The notes: generated from the letters alone by a model not told the origin. Numbered from the stretch's first letter, positions 18,760-28,699 are shown. The stretch: 64,000 nt of DNA from Kangiella sp. (GCA_028284185.1 JANQSG010000017.1:186001-250000); one strand, 5' to 3'. Made by a program: numbers and translations.

Positions 18760-18788
18760 ATAATACTGACTAGAGTGATAAGCGTCAA
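18760..18788 (-). promoter_or_regulatory. Promoter of the Pro-Arg-His-Leu tRNA operon with GC-rich discriminator
   Basis: On the minus strand TTGACG (18783-18788), a 17-base spacer and TATTAT (18760-18765), followed at once by TGCGCTCCCTG. A GC-rich discriminator of this kind is the mark of stable-RNA promoters under stringent (ppGpp/DksA) control. Confidence 0.8.
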
Positions 18789-18928
18789 TACTTTTTCAGG
18801 CATTTTTGGCTGATATTTCATAATATCCAAGAAAAGCCGAATAAGGATTGAGCAAAGGCTCAATAATTGCGACAATAACGCCCATTCAAACGATCATTTG
18901 AATTTATTTAAGCCAATAGAGAGTTCGC

Positions 18929-19783
18929 ATGTCAGCACAAATCCTTGATGGCAAAGCCATTTCTGAAAAAGTTAAGAGTCAACTGGCCGAAAAGGTACAA
19001 GCCCGCCTTGATCAAGACCTGCGCGCTCCAGGCCTAGCCGTCATTTTGGTTGGCGGCGATCCAGCATCACAAATTTATGTTAATAAAAAGGTTGAAGCCT
19101 GCGAAAAAGTCGGGTTTATTTCACAGAAATTCGTGATGGATGAAGATACCTCACAAGATTCTTTATTACGCCAAATAGACTCACTTAATGAGGATCCAGC
19201 CATTGACGGAATTTTGGTGCAATTACCTTTGCCAAAGCATTTAGACTCCAGTGTGATTTTAGAGCGCATCAAAGCAGATAAAGATGTCGACGGATTCCAT
19301 CCCTATAATATGGGCCGCCTGACGCAAAAAATGCCAACCATGCGACCTTGCACTCCTTATGGCGTAATGGTCATGCTCAAAGAAACTGGTATTGATTTAG
19401 TAGGTAAAGATGCGGTAGTGGTTGGTGTATCCAATATTGTTGGCCGCCCCATGGGCATGGAACTGTTAATGGAACGCTGCACCGTAACTTTCTGCCATAG
19501 CAAGACCAAAGACTTAGCCAAAAAAGTATCCAAAGCTGACATCCTTGTGGTTGGTGTAGGAATTCCAGAAATGGTTAAAGGTGACTGGATAAAACCAGGT
19601 GCCGTTGTGATTGATGTGGGTATCAACCGCCTAGAAAGTGGAAAATTAGCAGGCGACGTGGAATTTAAGGTAGCCAAAGAGCGCGCATCCTGGATCACAC
19701 CTGTTCCTGGAGGCGTAGGCCCTATGACGGTCGCCATGCTGATGAGCAATACTCTATTTGCTTGTGAGCATTTGCACGACTAG
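18929..19783 (+). CDS. folD: Bifunctional methylenetetrahydrofolate dehydrogenase / methenyltetrahydrofolate cyclohydrolase FolD
   Basis: 284 residues (E. coli 288). Family motifs are [14 protein letters not shown] with the catalytic lysine, the [12 protein letters not shown] loop, [26 protein letters not shown] (NADP site) and the C-terminal [15 protein letters not shown]. The enzyme interconverts 5,10-methylene- and 10-formyl-tetrahydrofolate in the cytosol, feeding purine and formyl-Met synthesis. ATG at 18929 follows AGAGAG. It is divergent from the tRNA operon and ends at a clear terminator. Confidence 0.97.
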   Translation: MSAQILDGKAISEKVKSQLAEKVQARLDQDLRAPGLAVILVGGDPASQIYVNKKVEACEKVGFISQKFVMDEDTSQDSLLRQIDSLNEDPAIDGILVQLPLPKHLDSSVILERIKADKDVDGFHPYNMGRLTQKMPTMRPCTPYGVMVMLKETGIDLVGKDAVVVGVSNIVGRPMGMELLMERCTVTFCHSKTKDLAKKVSKADILVVGVGIPEMVKGDWIKPGAVVIDVGINRLESGKLAGDVEFKVAKERASWITPVPGGVGPMTVAMLMSNTLFACEHLHD

Positions 19784-19796
19784 AACTTATCTTTTT

Positions 19797-19828
19797 AAAA
19801 AGCCGTGTTTTAAATACACGGATTTTTT
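19797..19828. terminator. Terminator between folD and the convergent lipoprotein gene
   Basis: CCGTGT, loop TTTAAAT, ACACGG flanked by A run and T run. It serves folD; on the other strand the lipoprotein stop codon lies inside its edge. Confidence 0.85.
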
Positions 19829-20543
19829 ATTTAGCAGATTTAATTACAGTAATATAATCTAAATTCAATTTATCATTATCAAAAATGTCTTTAGAAAAAA
19901 TTTTCTCTGATAAATAATAAGGTTGAGACTCACTAAAGATAAATTGCTTTATTAATTCATCATCATAATGTACTACAACTTCATAGCCCATCTTTATATT
20001 ATAATTGCCAAGTTGGTTAGAACTTAAATCTGTTATTTCGACTCTATACTTTTTAAAGTTCTTTGTTTTTGTCTTTTTACCTTTTAAAAAGTGAACTTTA
20101 GTATGTTTAACGAATAACCAATAAATGTCTTCAGGAATATCTTTATCATGGTGTTCTTCCATGTTATTTGCATAATCTATATGCGAAGCTATTAGCTTCT
20201 GACTCTCAAACTCATAATCAGCCCAGTAGAGTGATATTCCATTTTTATTATAGGCCCTAACTCTGCAATAGGCAGAATCATCAATTGTTCTAAAAGTGGT
20301 CTCCAACGTTATATCGGTGTTGGCTAAGATTTTTACTGTTTTAATATTGCCCTTTTCTGCATTCTCGCCTTGTAAATAATCAACAACATCATATGACTTC
20401 AAGTTCTTATCTAATTTTTTTAAATAGATGAGAGAATCAGCGGGAAAGTCATTCAAATCACACTCTTTATACATGTCATCACTTAAACAAGCAGAGCATA
20501 ATAGGGCTAATACCAGCAATATAAGGACTACCTTAAGTTGCAT
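19827..20543 (-). CDS. Putative lipoprotein, family not recognised
   Basis: 238 residues from the ATG at 20543. The N-terminus [19 protein letters not shown] contains a lipobox (CSAC) with the lipidated cysteine at residue 19; the remainder is hydrophilic and rich in Lys, Asp and Tyr, with segments such as TTFRTIDDSAYCRVRAYNKNG suggestive of beta structure. I do not recognise a family. The start is fixed by GGAGAAG just upstream and by a one-base stop/start overlap with cysS (TAATG), so it is coupled to cysS. A longer reading from a TTG at 20558 is less likely. The DNA is visibly more AT-rich than its neighbours, which may indicate recent acquisition or relaxed selection. Function unknown. 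Confidence 0.65.
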   Translation of the reverse strand: MQLKVVLILLVLALLCSACLSDDMYKECDLNDFPADSLIYLKKLDKNLKSYDVVDYLQGENAEKGNIKTVKILANTDITLETTFRTIDDSAYCRVRAYNKNGISLYWADYEFESQKLIASHIDYANNMEEHHDKDIPEDIYWLFVKHTKVHFLKGKKTKTKNFKKYRVEITDLSSNQLGNYNIKMGYEVVVHYDDELIKQFIFSESQPYYLSEKIFSKDIFDNDKLNLDYITVIKSAK

Positions 20544-21955
20544 TATTTTCTTCTCCAACTGGTGCCTTCAGCACCATCTTCCAACTCAATATTTAGCTGG
20601 TTGAGTTTATCTCGGATTTCATCGGCTTTTGCCCAGTTTTTATCCGCACGAGCCTGCAAGCGTTGTTGAATCAAGTCATCAATTTCAGCATCAGAGATAT
20701 CTGAATCCCCCACTCCTGATTTTAGAAACTCTTCGGGATCCTGTTGCAATAAACTTAACACGCCAGCTAATTCTTTAAGTTTTACCGCTATCGTTGCCGC
20801 CTTTGGCATATCCGTCACTTTCAAACGATTTACCTCTTTGGCTAAATCAAATAGCACAGGTAACACTTCCGGTACATTAAAATCGTCATCCATTGATTCA
20901 ATAAATTTAGCTTCGGCTTGGCTTAAAAGTTCTAGCTCTTCACTTGTCGCCTGATAGCTTTTTACCACAGAAAAGTCCACACCACGTAAAGCAGTATATA
21001 AACGCTCCAAAGAAGAATCTGCCGCTTCTAAATTTGCCTGACTGTAACTAAGTTGACTACGATAATGACCATTCATTAAGAAGTAACGCACTGACTCGGC
21101 ACGGTATTCTTTTAATACATCGCGAATGGTAAAAAAGTTACCCAAAGACTTGGACATCTTTTCTTTATCCACCTGCACCATTCCAGTATGAATCCAGGTA
21201 CGAGCAAACTGACAACCATTGGCTGCTTCCGACTGAGCAATTTCATTTTCATGGTGTGGGAACTGTAAATCAGAACCACCGCCATGAATATCGAAAGTCT
21301 CACCCAGGCACTCTTTACTCATAGCAGAACATTCAATATGCCAACCAGGGCGGCCTTTACCCCAAGGCGAATTCCAAGTAGGTTCATTAGGCTTGGCTGC
21401 TTTCCAAAGTGCAAAATCCATTGGGTCACGCTTTTCTGAGTTCACTTCTACCCGCTCACCAGAATTTAATTGCTCTAAATCCTGTTTAGATAACTTGCCA
21501 TAATTTGAAAATTTAGGTACATAGTAATTGACGTCACCCGACTCGGTAACATAGGCATAACCCTTTTCGATAAGTGTTTCGATAATCTCGATAATGCCAT
21601 CCATCGTTCCGGTTGCAGTAGGTTCAATATCGGGACGCTGCAAACCAATAGCATCGAAATCTTTATACATTTCTTTAATAAAACGTGCCGTTAGCTCGTT
21701 AAAAGCCTCGCCATTCTCGTTGGAGCGCTCGATAATCTTGTCATCAATATCAGTAATATTACGCACATAAGTTACGTCGTAACCACGGAAACGTAAATAA
21801 CGATTGATTACATCAAACGATGAATAGGTTCTGGCATGACCAATATGACACAGATCGTAAGTCGTCACACCACACACATACATAGAAACCTTGCCATCGA
21901 CTAGCGGTTTAAAGGTTTCTTTTTGACGAGTTAGGTTGTTGTAGATCTGTAACAT
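20543..21955 (-). CDS. cysS: Cysteine-tRNA ligase
   Basis: 470 residues (E. coli 461). Class I synthetase with HIGH at 37-40 (LCHIGHART), KMSKS in [10 protein letters not shown], and zinc ligands beginning with Cys28 ([10 protein letters not shown]), plus [15 protein letters not shown]. The C-terminal DALR-like domain is complete and ends EGTSWRRK. It charges tRNA-Cys in the cytosol. Divergent from ppiB, and followed without a gap by the lipoprotein gene. Confidence 0.97.
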   Translation of the reverse strand: MLQIYNNLTRQKETFKPLVDGKVSMYVCGVTTYDLCHIGHARTYSSFDVINRYLRFRGYDVTYVRNITDIDDKIIERSNENGEAFNELTARFIKEMYKDFDAIGLQRPDIEPTATGTMDGIIEIIETLIEKGYAYVTESGDVNYYVPKFSNYGKLSKQDLEQLNSGERVEVNSEKRDPMDFALWKAAKPNEPTWNSPWGKGRPGWHIECSAMSKECLGETFDIHGGGSDLQFPHHENEIAQSEAANGCQFARTWIHTGMVQVDKEKMSKSLGNFFTIRDVLKEYRAESVRYFLMNGHYRSQLSYSQANLEAADSSLERLYTALRGVDFSVVKSYQATSEELELLSQAEAKFIESMDDDFNVPEVLPVLFDLAKEVNRLKVTDMPKAATIAVKLKELAGVLSLLQQDPEEFLKSGVGDSDISDAEIDDLIQQRLQARADKNWAKADEIRDKLNQLNIELEDGAEGTSWRRK

Positions 21956-22087
21956 AACTTTTCTCTATATTTTTTGAATTTAGCTTTTTTAGCCTAAAAG
22001 CATTATCATATGCCGCAAATTAAGCTTGATATTGTAGCCATTGAATAGCATATAGGCTACGGCAATTTTGAATAAATAGGTTAAATT

Positions 22088-22588
22088 ATGTCTAAAGTTA
22101 CTCTTACCACCAATCATGGCGATATTGTACTTGAGTTAAACGCTGAAAAAGCACCAAAGACTGTTGAAAACTTTCTGAATTATGTGCGCTCTGGTCATTA
22201 TGATGGCACCATTTTCCACCGTGTGATTTCGAACTTTATGATTCAAGGTGGTGGTTTTACGCCTGATATGGAGCAAAAAGATACTGAAACGCCAATTGAA
22301 AATGAAGCCAATAATGGCCTATCCAATGTTAATGGCTCAATTGCTATGGCGCGTACTATGGATCCGCATTCAGCTTCCTGCCAATTCTTTATCAATGTTA
22401 AGGATAACGATTTCCTGAATTTCCAAAACGAATCCATGCAAGGTTGGGGTTATTGTGTATTTGGGCAGGTGGTTGAAGGCATGGAAGTGGTGGAAGCCAT
22501 TAAAGAGGTGGAAACAGGTTCTTACAGTGTGCACCAGGATGTACCAGTTGAGACGATAATGATTGAGAAAGCGATTATTAATGACTAA
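22088..22588 (+). CDS. ppiB: Cyclophilin-type peptidylprolyl isomerase B
   Basis: 166 residues (E. coli PpiB 164), no signal peptide, therefore cytosolic. Active-site features are [15 protein letters not shown] with the catalytic arginine, [18 protein letters not shown], and [11 protein letters not shown]. It catalyses cis-trans isomerisation of prolyl bonds. Next to cysS as in Pseudomonas. lpxH follows after 52 bases and may be co-transcribed. Confidence 0.95.
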   Translation: MSKVTLTTNHGDIVLELNAEKAPKTVENFLNYVRSGHYDGTIFHRVISNFMIQGGGFTPDMEQKDTETPIENEANNGLSNVNGSIAMARTMDPHSASCQFFINVKDNDFLNFQNESMQGWGYCVFGQVVEGMEVVEAIKEVETGSYSVHQDVPVETIMIEKAIIND

Positions 22589-22640
22589 CTTGTTTTAAGC
22601 AATCTTTTAACAAACCAGTTGCCAATGTAGTAGATTAACC

Positions 22641-23357
22641 ATGCAGCACTTTATATCTGACTTACACCTCTGCGAAGAGCGCCCTGACTTAAGGTTGCTT
22701 TTTACTCAATATATGAGGGAAATAGCTCCTCAATCTGATGCATTGTATGTTTTAGGTGATCTGTTCGAGAGTTGGATTGGTGACGATGACGACTCAGAAT
22801 TTGCAGAATCAATCATTGCCCAGTTTAAGACTTATTCAAATTCTGGCAAAAAGCTTTATTTCCAGCATGGTAATCGTGATTTTTTATTAGCTGATGAATT
22901 TGCCGATAAAACTGGTGGCATGATTATTGAGGAAGTGCACCCAATAACTATTGGTGAGCAGAATGCAATATTAATGCATGGTGATTCACTGTGCTGGGAT
23001 GATGTGGATTACCTGAAATTCCGCCAAATGGTTCGCTCGGAGCAATGGCAAAATCAACTGTTTTCGCAACCATTGGCAGCACGTCGCGCCATTGCCACCG
23101 ACTTACGTCAAAAAAGTAAAGAGGCGCAAGAAAACAAAGCCGAATCGATTTGTGATGTTCATCCAGAAGCGGTGGCAAAAGCATTAACTGAAAATAATGC
23201 CACCATCTTGATTCATGGCCATACCCATCGTCCTGACATCCACGACCTGGAGGTTGCTGGTAAACATTGCCAAAGAATCGTACTCAGCGACTGGGGCAAA
23301 CAGGGTCAATATCTAACGATCAATGGAACTGATATCGAAAGCCATTATTTTAATTAA
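22641..23357 (+). CDS. lpxH: UDP-2,3-diacylglucosamine diphosphatase LpxH
   Basis: 238 residues (E. coli 240). Calcineurin-like metallophosphatase motifs: ISDLHL with Asp7 and His9, GDLFESWIGDDD, GNRDF, MHGDSLCWDD and HGHTHRP. It hydrolyses UDP-diacylglucosamine to lipid X in the lipid A pathway at the inner membrane. Its presence shows this is a lipopolysaccharide-making Gram-negative. The stop is ten bases from the convergent pepE stop. Confidence 0.95.
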   Translation: MQHFISDLHLCEERPDLRLLFTQYMREIAPQSDALYVLGDLFESWIGDDDDSEFAESIIAQFKTYSNSGKKLYFQHGNRDFLLADEFADKTGGMIIEEVHPITIGEQNAILMHGDSLCWDDVDYLKFRQMVRSEQWQNQLFSQPLAARRAIATDLRQKSKEAQENKAESICDVHPEAVAKALTENNATILIHGHTHRPDIHDLEVAGKHCQRIVLSDWGKQGQYLTINGTDIESHYFN

Positions 23358-23366
23358 CTAACCGCG

Positions 23367-24074
23367 TTACAGTAACCAACTAATATCTGAACCGGTTTTA
23401 ATGGTTCGGGTACCTTCTCCATTTCTAAATACCAAACCATCTTTCTGGCCATTTAAGAAAAGCCGATCACCGCAACGCTTTAATGCTGTTCCTTCCTTAA
23501 TGCCCACCACATATTTATCTGGATTAGCGCAGGTATATTCATAAATCCGCTCCGCACGAGTTTCACCATTATGATTAGGCGGCTGATAGTCAGTGTAATG
23601 CGGATTGATTTGGAAAGGCACTAACCCCAGTGCATTGAAACTTCTCGGTTGCACAATCGGCATATCATTGGTAGTACAAATGGTTAAACCTGCCATATTA
23701 GAACCAGCACTCCAACCGATATAGGGTGTACCCGCATTAACTTTTTGGCGAATGACATCTACTAATTCATTATCATAAAGCTGTTTCAATAAATAAAAGG
23801 TATTGCCACCACCAATCACAATTGCTTCAGCCTGTTCTACCGCTGCAACTGGATCATCAAATTGATGAATCGAAATAACCTGTTTATTAATAGCCTGCAA
23901 TGCGTCATTAACTTTCTGTTCGTAAGCATCATAACCCCCAGCAAAGCCCGCGTAAGGTATAAATAAAAGTTTATCGGTTGCTGATGGTAAAAAGTCCTTT
24001 ATAGCTGGTAAAGCATGTTGTAAATAACCAGTTTGACCTTCTCTTGATGCGCTAAGTAATAAAAGTTTTGACAT
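23367..24074 (-). CDS. pepE: Dipeptidase E (alpha-aspartyl dipeptidase)
   Basis: 235 residues. Family S51 triad: Ser122 (GWSAGSN), Asp137 (TTNDMPI) and His159 (INPHY), each two residues on from the E. coli positions 120, 135 and 157. It cleaves Asp-X dipeptides in the cytosol. I start it at ATG 24074 (MSKLLLLSA), which fits the family; the reading frame stays open for 22 more codons upstream and overlaps miaE. It lies 16 bases downstream of miaE, a likely two-gene operon. Confidence 0.92.
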   Translation of the reverse strand: MSKLLLLSASREGQTGYLQHALPAIKDFLPSATDKLLFIPYAGFAGGYDAYEQKVNDALQAINKQVISIHQFDDPVAAVEQAEAIVIGGGNTFYLLKQLYDNELVDVIRQKVNAGTPYIGWSAGSNMAGLTICTTNDMPIVQPRSFNALGLVPFQINPHYTDYQPPNHNGETRAERIYEYTCANPDKYVVGIKEGTALKRCGDRLFLNGQKDGLVFRNGEGTRTIKTGSDISWLL

Positions 24075-24090
24075 AAGTTTTCTCAATGAT

Positions 24091-24702
24091 TTATACAGGT
24101 ATTCCCGAATGAAATCTAAATAGTGGATCAGGCGTTTCAATCAATTCTTTTTCTTTCTCTAAGAAAAATTGAATTCTATCATCTATATCCTGCCTGGCAT
24201 ATTGTTTTGCCAAATCAAGATAATCTATAAAATGGCGTGATTCAGACTTTAACAAAAATTTGTAGTACTTTGAAAGTTCTGGCTCTGATTCTGCAAAATA
24301 AGGTGCTAAGGCATGAAATCTTTCACAGGATCGTGCTTCTATAATGGCGCCAATGATCAAACCATCAATCATCCTGTCTGGCTCATCTTTTGCTGCGTAT
24401 TGATGCAAACCTGCAGCATAACGAGAAGGCTTGATTGCTTTATACTTAATGCCTCGCTTTTCAATAAAATCCAGCACCTGTTCAAAATGTAAAACTTCTT
24501 CGCGAGTAAGCTGCGAAAGTTTTTTTAATAGCTCAATTCTCTCGGGATAGCGAAACATTTGCTTAACTGCAGTAGCCGCTGCTTTTTTCTCGCAATGAGC
24601 ATGATCGATCAGGATGATTTCTATTTCATTTACTGCTCTTTTCAGCCAGGCTTGTGGGGTTTTACATAATAAGAAGTTATGGATAGGTGCAATATCAACC
24701 AT
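24091..24702 (-). CDS. miaE: tRNA-(ms2io6A37) hydroxylase MiaE
   Basis: 203 residues. Ferritin-like diiron fold: helices with ILIDHAHCEKKAA, TREEVLHFEQV, IEARSCERFHALAP and SESRHFIDYL supply the E-x-x-H pairs expected of the diiron centre. MiaE hydroxylates the isopentenyl group of ms2i6A37 in tRNAs reading UNN codons. Oxygen is the co-substrate, so it implies aerobic life. It is present in only part of the gammaproteobacteria. Confidence 0.92.
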   Translation of the reverse strand: MVDIAPIHNFLLCKTPQAWLKRAVNEIEIILIDHAHCEKKAAATAVKQMFRYPERIELLKKLSQLTREEVLHFEQVLDFIEKRGIKYKAIKPSRYAAGLHQYAAKDEPDRMIDGLIIGAIIEARSCERFHALAPYFAESEPELSKYYKFLLKSESRHFIDYLDLAKQYARQDIDDRIQFFLEKEKELIETPDPLFRFHSGIPV

Positions 24703-24780
24703 AATTAAAGCATAATCATGCTGGCCAAACTCAGGATGCAGGCATTATAACCGCTTGCTGAAAATACACCAGATTCAAAC

Positions 24781-26739
24781 TCAGAGCTTTTTAACCTGCC
24801 TCTGGAAACGCTTTAACCATTCATCCGTAGCAGATTCTGATTTATAACGCAGCAACATATAACTCTTGATTGCCGTAGCATATTTTTTAGATAACTCAGG
24901 GTGATTTTGCTGCAAATGCTTCAGTAGAGATTGAGGGCCCCAGTTGGCTTGGATCTCCACTCCCTGTTTTATCAACTTTGATTTAAGTGATAAATAAGCA
25001 ATTTCTATTGGATCCTTAGACCGGCTGTGGCGCAACAGCCATAACCCGAAGATCAGGCCAGAAAACAATAAAACAGCTACTAAACCGTAACCTAAATATC
25101 GCCATTGATTCGACTTAATACCTAATTTCGATAGCCAGTCGTTTTGTTGCTCCTGCCCATAACCCATTAAGGTATCGTCCCAAAAGCTTTTTATTGCATC
25201 CCAGCGCATTCTCATTTTTGTTAGAAAACTTTCTGGCAAATCAAAAGCTATACGTTTATTTCCAAACCAGCTCTCTCGCCTATTAGTCTGTTCAAGTAAA
25301 TTAGTCTCTACCCGCGATGGGTGAATAGCCGAAGTAGGATCCACTCGAACCCAACCTTTATCATCAATCCAAACTTCGGCCCAAGCATGAGCATCCGACT
25401 GTTTAACTAAATAATAATCCCCATAAGGATTATATTCTCCTCCTTGATAACCAGCTACCACTCGTGCAGGAACTCCTGCTGCTCTCATAATAAAAACAAA
25501 AGCACCAGCATAATGCTCACAAAAACCTTCCCGAGCTTTTAGCCAAAAACCATCTACAACATTATCTAACAATACTTCTGGAGTCCTAGTGTAATAATAA
25601 TCCTGTATATTAATATGGTTTAAGACTCTGCGAATAAACTCTTCCGTTCCACTTCCTTTTTGATAAACATCCTTAGCCCATTGTTTAGTTAATATATTTC
25701 CAGAACTTGGTAACCTAGTATAATTATTTCTAGCATAATCAGTTAATTTGTAGCCATTGTAGTTATAATCTACAGCAACTCCTTTATAAGAAAAGGGTTT
25801 TGAATTTTTTTGCAATTTTGCCCATGTAAAATCTTCATAAAGTATAATACTGCTATCTGGATTACCTAAATGTTCCAAACCAAAGAGCCATTTTTGATAG
25901 TTAGGTTCTAAATTAATCCGGTAATCATATAGTAATGTGGAAGGTGGTATATTATCGGTCTTTTGGAAAGCTTGATTAGTGGCTCGCCATATAAATCCAT
26001 CAAAATTCGACATTGTTAAACCACGCCAATACATTTGATCAGCGCTGGGTGCATTACCATTAAATTTTACCCTAAATGCTGGCTCATCATTATTAATCAG
26101 CGAGCTAACAGAACCTGGACTCATACTATCTGAAATACCTGTTCCTGCACGATTATCATCCCATCCCCAAAGAGGCCCCGGCAAACGAGGAAAAACAAAG
26201 AATAAAATAATCATTATTGGCATGGCCTGAAAAACAGCATTAACTGATATACGCCCTAAATTTTTTAACGCATCAAAACCATTAACTGAGTTTAAGGCAA
26301 TCAACCCAGAAAGGATCGACGTTACAGTAACTAAAAGATAAAACCCCATGATAATGGACTGATTAAATAAAAATGCCATGACCATAATAAAAAAGGACAA
26401 AAATAGGACTAAAGCTGCATCACGATAACTTTTCGACTCTACTAATTTAAAGCAATACATTAGGCAAATTAGGGCCACTCCCGCATCACGTCCACTTATG
26501 GTCTTAAAATAAAAAAATACTCCAGAAAAAGCCAAAATAACAAAAATGATTATTAACCAATAGGGTAAGTTAATATCACTTTTATATGAAAGATACTTTA
26601 GGCTGAGAATTGCTATGGTGACCCCACTGATCCAAATTGGCAATTCGAACCATAAAGGAAAAAGGACAATAAGCTGAATCATAATAAGCATTGGAATAAT
26701 GCCAGGTCTGAAAATGCTTAGTTCTTTAGCTTGTATCAT
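24781..26739 (-). CDS. tgpA: TgpA-type membrane transglutaminase-like protein (DUF3488-transglutaminase-DUF4129)
   Basis: 652 residues. Five or six helices fill residues 15-185 (DUF3488), then a periplasmic transglutaminase domain with Cys407 (EGFCEHYAG), His451 (DAHAWAEVW) and Asp468 (VRVDPT) as an intact triad, then one helix at about 555-575 and a cytosolic DUF4129 tail. P. aeruginosa TgpA is an essential protein of this layout; its substrate is unclear, and a role in the cell envelope is assumed. It is the third gene of a moxR-DUF58-tgpA operon, 16 bases after the DUF58 gene. Confidence 0.9.
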   Translation of the reverse strand: MIQAKELSIFRPGIIPMLIMIQLIVLFPLWFELPIWISGVTIAILSLKYLSYKSDINLPYWLIIIFVILAFSGVFFYFKTISGRDAGVALICLMYCFKLVESKSYRDAALVLFLSFFIMVMAFLFNQSIIMGFYLLVTVTSILSGLIALNSVNGFDALKNLGRISVNAVFQAMPIMIILFFVFPRLPGPLWGWDDNRAGTGISDSMSPGSVSSLINNDEPAFRVKFNGNAPSADQMYWRGLTMSNFDGFIWRATNQAFQKTDNIPPSTLLYDYRINLEPNYQKWLFGLEHLGNPDSSIILYEDFTWAKLQKNSKPFSYKGVAVDYNYNGYKLTDYARNNYTRLPSSGNILTKQWAKDVYQKGSGTEEFIRRVLNHINIQDYYYTRTPEVLLDNVVDGFWLKAREGFCEHYAGAFVFIMRAAGVPARVVAGYQGGEYNPYGDYYLVKQSDAHAWAEVWIDDKGWVRVDPTSAIHPSRVETNLLEQTNRRESWFGNKRIAFDLPESFLTKMRMRWDAIKSFWDDTLMGYGQEQQNDWLSKLGIKSNQWRYLGYGLVAVLLFSGLIFGLWLLRHSRSKDPIEIAYLSLKSKLIKQGVEIQANWGPQSLLKHLQQNHPELSKKYATAIKSYMLLRYKSESATDEWLKRFQRQVKKL

Positions 26740-26755
26740 TAGACTTAATTTTCTC

Positions 26756-27703
26756 TTAAAACTTCGCTAAAACCTCAAGGCAAGCATGTAAGTGCTTTTT
26801 ACCTTGAGATAATTCCAGAATTTCGGAAGGCATTTGTAAACCAAAATCAATTCCTTTTTTTTCAGCATTAACAAGTTCATAACATAAATAAGATAAAGCT
26901 AACTCTTTTTCATAATGAGCTACTGAACTCCATGTAAATAATTTTTGTTCACCAACTTTATCTTCAAACTCTTTAATTAATAAACCTCTATCTCTAGCAT
27001 AAGCTTTCCATATCACTTGTTTAATAGGCTCTCCTGTTTGATACTCTTTAACACTATAAAAGTCTTCACTACCTTTTTGTGACTGAGCCCCTTCCTCATC
27101 TCCTATCTCACTGTGAAATAAAGCAACTGGAGGCTGTAGTGGCTTAGGATAGACTAATACTTTATATGGAGCTCTAAACCATGACCAAACTTGAAAAATA
27201 CCAAAAGGAAAAATACTGCTACATACCATTCTTGGAATTTCAAATAGCCCTCTTTTTGGAACTTTAAATTTTACACTGAACTGGCTTTGATTTTGCTTAT
27301 CAATATCTATTAACTGAAGTTGTTTTTTATTCTGGCCAAAACCAACACTAGCTCGATATTGTTCTGTTTTATTATTGATTTCGATAGTAAACTCAGCATG
27401 CTCACCTGCAAAAACAGACTCTGGCTTTAGCAGTTTTAAATTAAGATGCCTTAAATTACGATAAGTATAGAAAGTTGAAAGTACCCCAACAGCCAATAAA
27501 ATAAAGCCCGCCATAAAGCCCATATTGTTTTGGTAGTTTGTTGAGGCTATTAAAATGAGTATGATAATAGCTAATAATAGCCAACCGTACCGTGTTGGTA
27601 ATATATAGATGTTACGCTGACGTAATTCAATTTCTGATTTTGCAGATAAGCGAGAATCAACCCAGTTAAAAAATTTTTGCTTTATTCTTTTAAAAAAATA
27701 CAT
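26756..27703 (-). CDS. DUF58 domain-containing membrane protein (first copy)
   Basis: 315 residues from ATG 27703. Two adjacent helices at about residues 42-80 (GWLLLAIIILILIAS and GFILLAVGVLSTFY) are followed by a beta-rich part and the DUF58 core with GSEDFYSVKEYQTGEPIKQVIWKAYARDRGLLIKEFED, the conserved Y-x-x-G-D-x-x-x-x-I-x-W block. DUF58 proteins lack a complete metal site and accompany MoxR ATPases; their function is unsettled. The frame is open to 27754, overlapping moxR, but the start at 27703 gives the usual family N-terminus and a 13-base gap. Two other DUF58 features differ from the second copy at 35389, which has no membrane helices. Confidence 0.82.
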   Translation of the reverse strand: MYFFKRIKQKFFNWVDSRLSAKSEIELRQRNIYILPTRYGWLLLAIIILILIASTNYQNNMGFMAGFILLAVGVLSTFYTYRNLRHLNLKLLKPESVFAGEHAEFTIEINNKTEQYRASVGFGQNKKQLQLIDIDKQNQSQFSVKFKVPKRGLFEIPRMVCSSIFPFGIFQVWSWFRAPYKVLVYPKPLQPPVALFHSEIGDEEGAQSQKGSEDFYSVKEYQTGEPIKQVIWKAYARDRGLLIKEFEDKVGEQKLFTWSSVAHYEKELALSYLCYELVNAEKKGIDFGLQMPSEILELSQGKKHLHACLEVLAKF

Positions 27704-27716
27704 TATTGCTAAGAGC

Positions 27717-28634
27717 TTAATCAGGAACTTTAGCCTGTCGCAATAAGTCTTCAACTATGGCTATTATTGGACCAGAAGTTTTTTGTGAAAACTCTAATCT
27801 ATGAGCAACTGTAGGAACAAAAATTTGCTGCACATCTTCAGGTAACACATAATTTCGACCATCCAAAAAAGCCCAGGCTTTCGCTGCACTGATCAAGGCC
27901 AAACCACCTCTGGGCGATAAGCCATGGGCAAAATCAGGACTTTGTCGAGTAGCATTAATCAGTATCATGACATAACTTAACAAATGTTCGCTGACCGTTA
28001 TGCTTGTTACCTTTTTTTGAATCTCCGCCAGTGTTGATAACTCCAATAAAGGCTCGATTTCATGCAGATTGTTACGCCCTGATTGACCTTTTAATAAGAC
28101 CCGCTCAAAACTGGGATCGGGATAACCCAGTTCTATTCTGAATAAAAATCTGTCCAGTTGTGATTCAGGTAAAGGGTAAGTACCCACTTGATGAGAAGGA
28201 TTTTGCGTAGCAATAACAAAAAAGGGTTCAGGCAAATCAAAAGTTTCACCTTCCACCGTTACTTGCTGTTCTTCCATTGCCTCTAATAAAGCACTTTGAG
28301 CTTTAGGTGTAGCGCGATTAATTTCATCACCTAAAATTAACTGACTAAAGATAGGACCAGCATGAAATTTAAATTGGCCATCATCCTTATCAAAAATATT
28401 GGCGCCAATAATATCTGCTGGCAGAATATCACTGGTAAATTGAATTCGTTGAAATTCCAGACCAAACACTTTGGCAATAGCCTGACCTAAAGTGGTTTTA
28501 CCCATACCAGGCAAATCCTCAATCAGCAAATGTCCCTGTGCTAATAAACAGGCAACAGATAATTTAATTTGATGAGACTTACCTAAAACCACCTGATTAA
28601 GCTGAGTAAGAATTGGAGTTATTTGATTGTGCAT
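27717..28634 (-). CDS. MoxR-family AAA+ ATPase (first copy)
   Basis: 305 residues. Walker A is in EDLPGMGKTT (39-48), Walker B in LILGDEINRATPKAQSALLEAM, sensor 1 in VIATQNPSHQVGTYPLPESQLDRF, and the arginine-finger/sensor 2 region in LSPRGGLALISAAKAWA. MoxR ATPases are thought to act as chaperones that activate partner proteins, often those with von Willebrand A or DUF58 domains. It heads the operon with DUF58 and tgpA. It differs from the second MoxR (34400) in its P-loop (GMGKTT against GLAKTR), so the two are diverged rather than recent duplicates. Confidence 0.9.
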   Translation of the reverse strand: MHNQITPILTQLNQVVLGKSHQIKLSVACLLAQGHLLIEDLPGMGKTTLGQAIAKVFGLEFQRIQFTSDILPADIIGANIFDKDDGQFKFHAGPIFSQLILGDEINRATPKAQSALLEAMEEQQVTVEGETFDLPEPFFVIATQNPSHQVGTYPLPESQLDRFLFRIELGYPDPSFERVLLKGQSGRNNLHEIEPLLELSTLAEIQKKVTSITVSEHLLSYVMILINATRQSPDFAHGLSPRGGLALISAAKAWAFLDGRNYVLPEDVQQIFVPTVAHRLEFSQKTSGPIIAIVEDLLRQAKVPD

Positions 28635-28699
28635 ATATTCCTTAAATGTTTTACCAAATGTGTAACAAAATTTTAATAAAAAGCCAGATGAAAACTTTA

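Noticed and set aside
22034-22060. Inverted repeat GTAGCC/GGCTAC between cysS and ppiB
   Set aside because: Six-base arms with a 15-base loop can arise by chance; no supporting promoter geometry.
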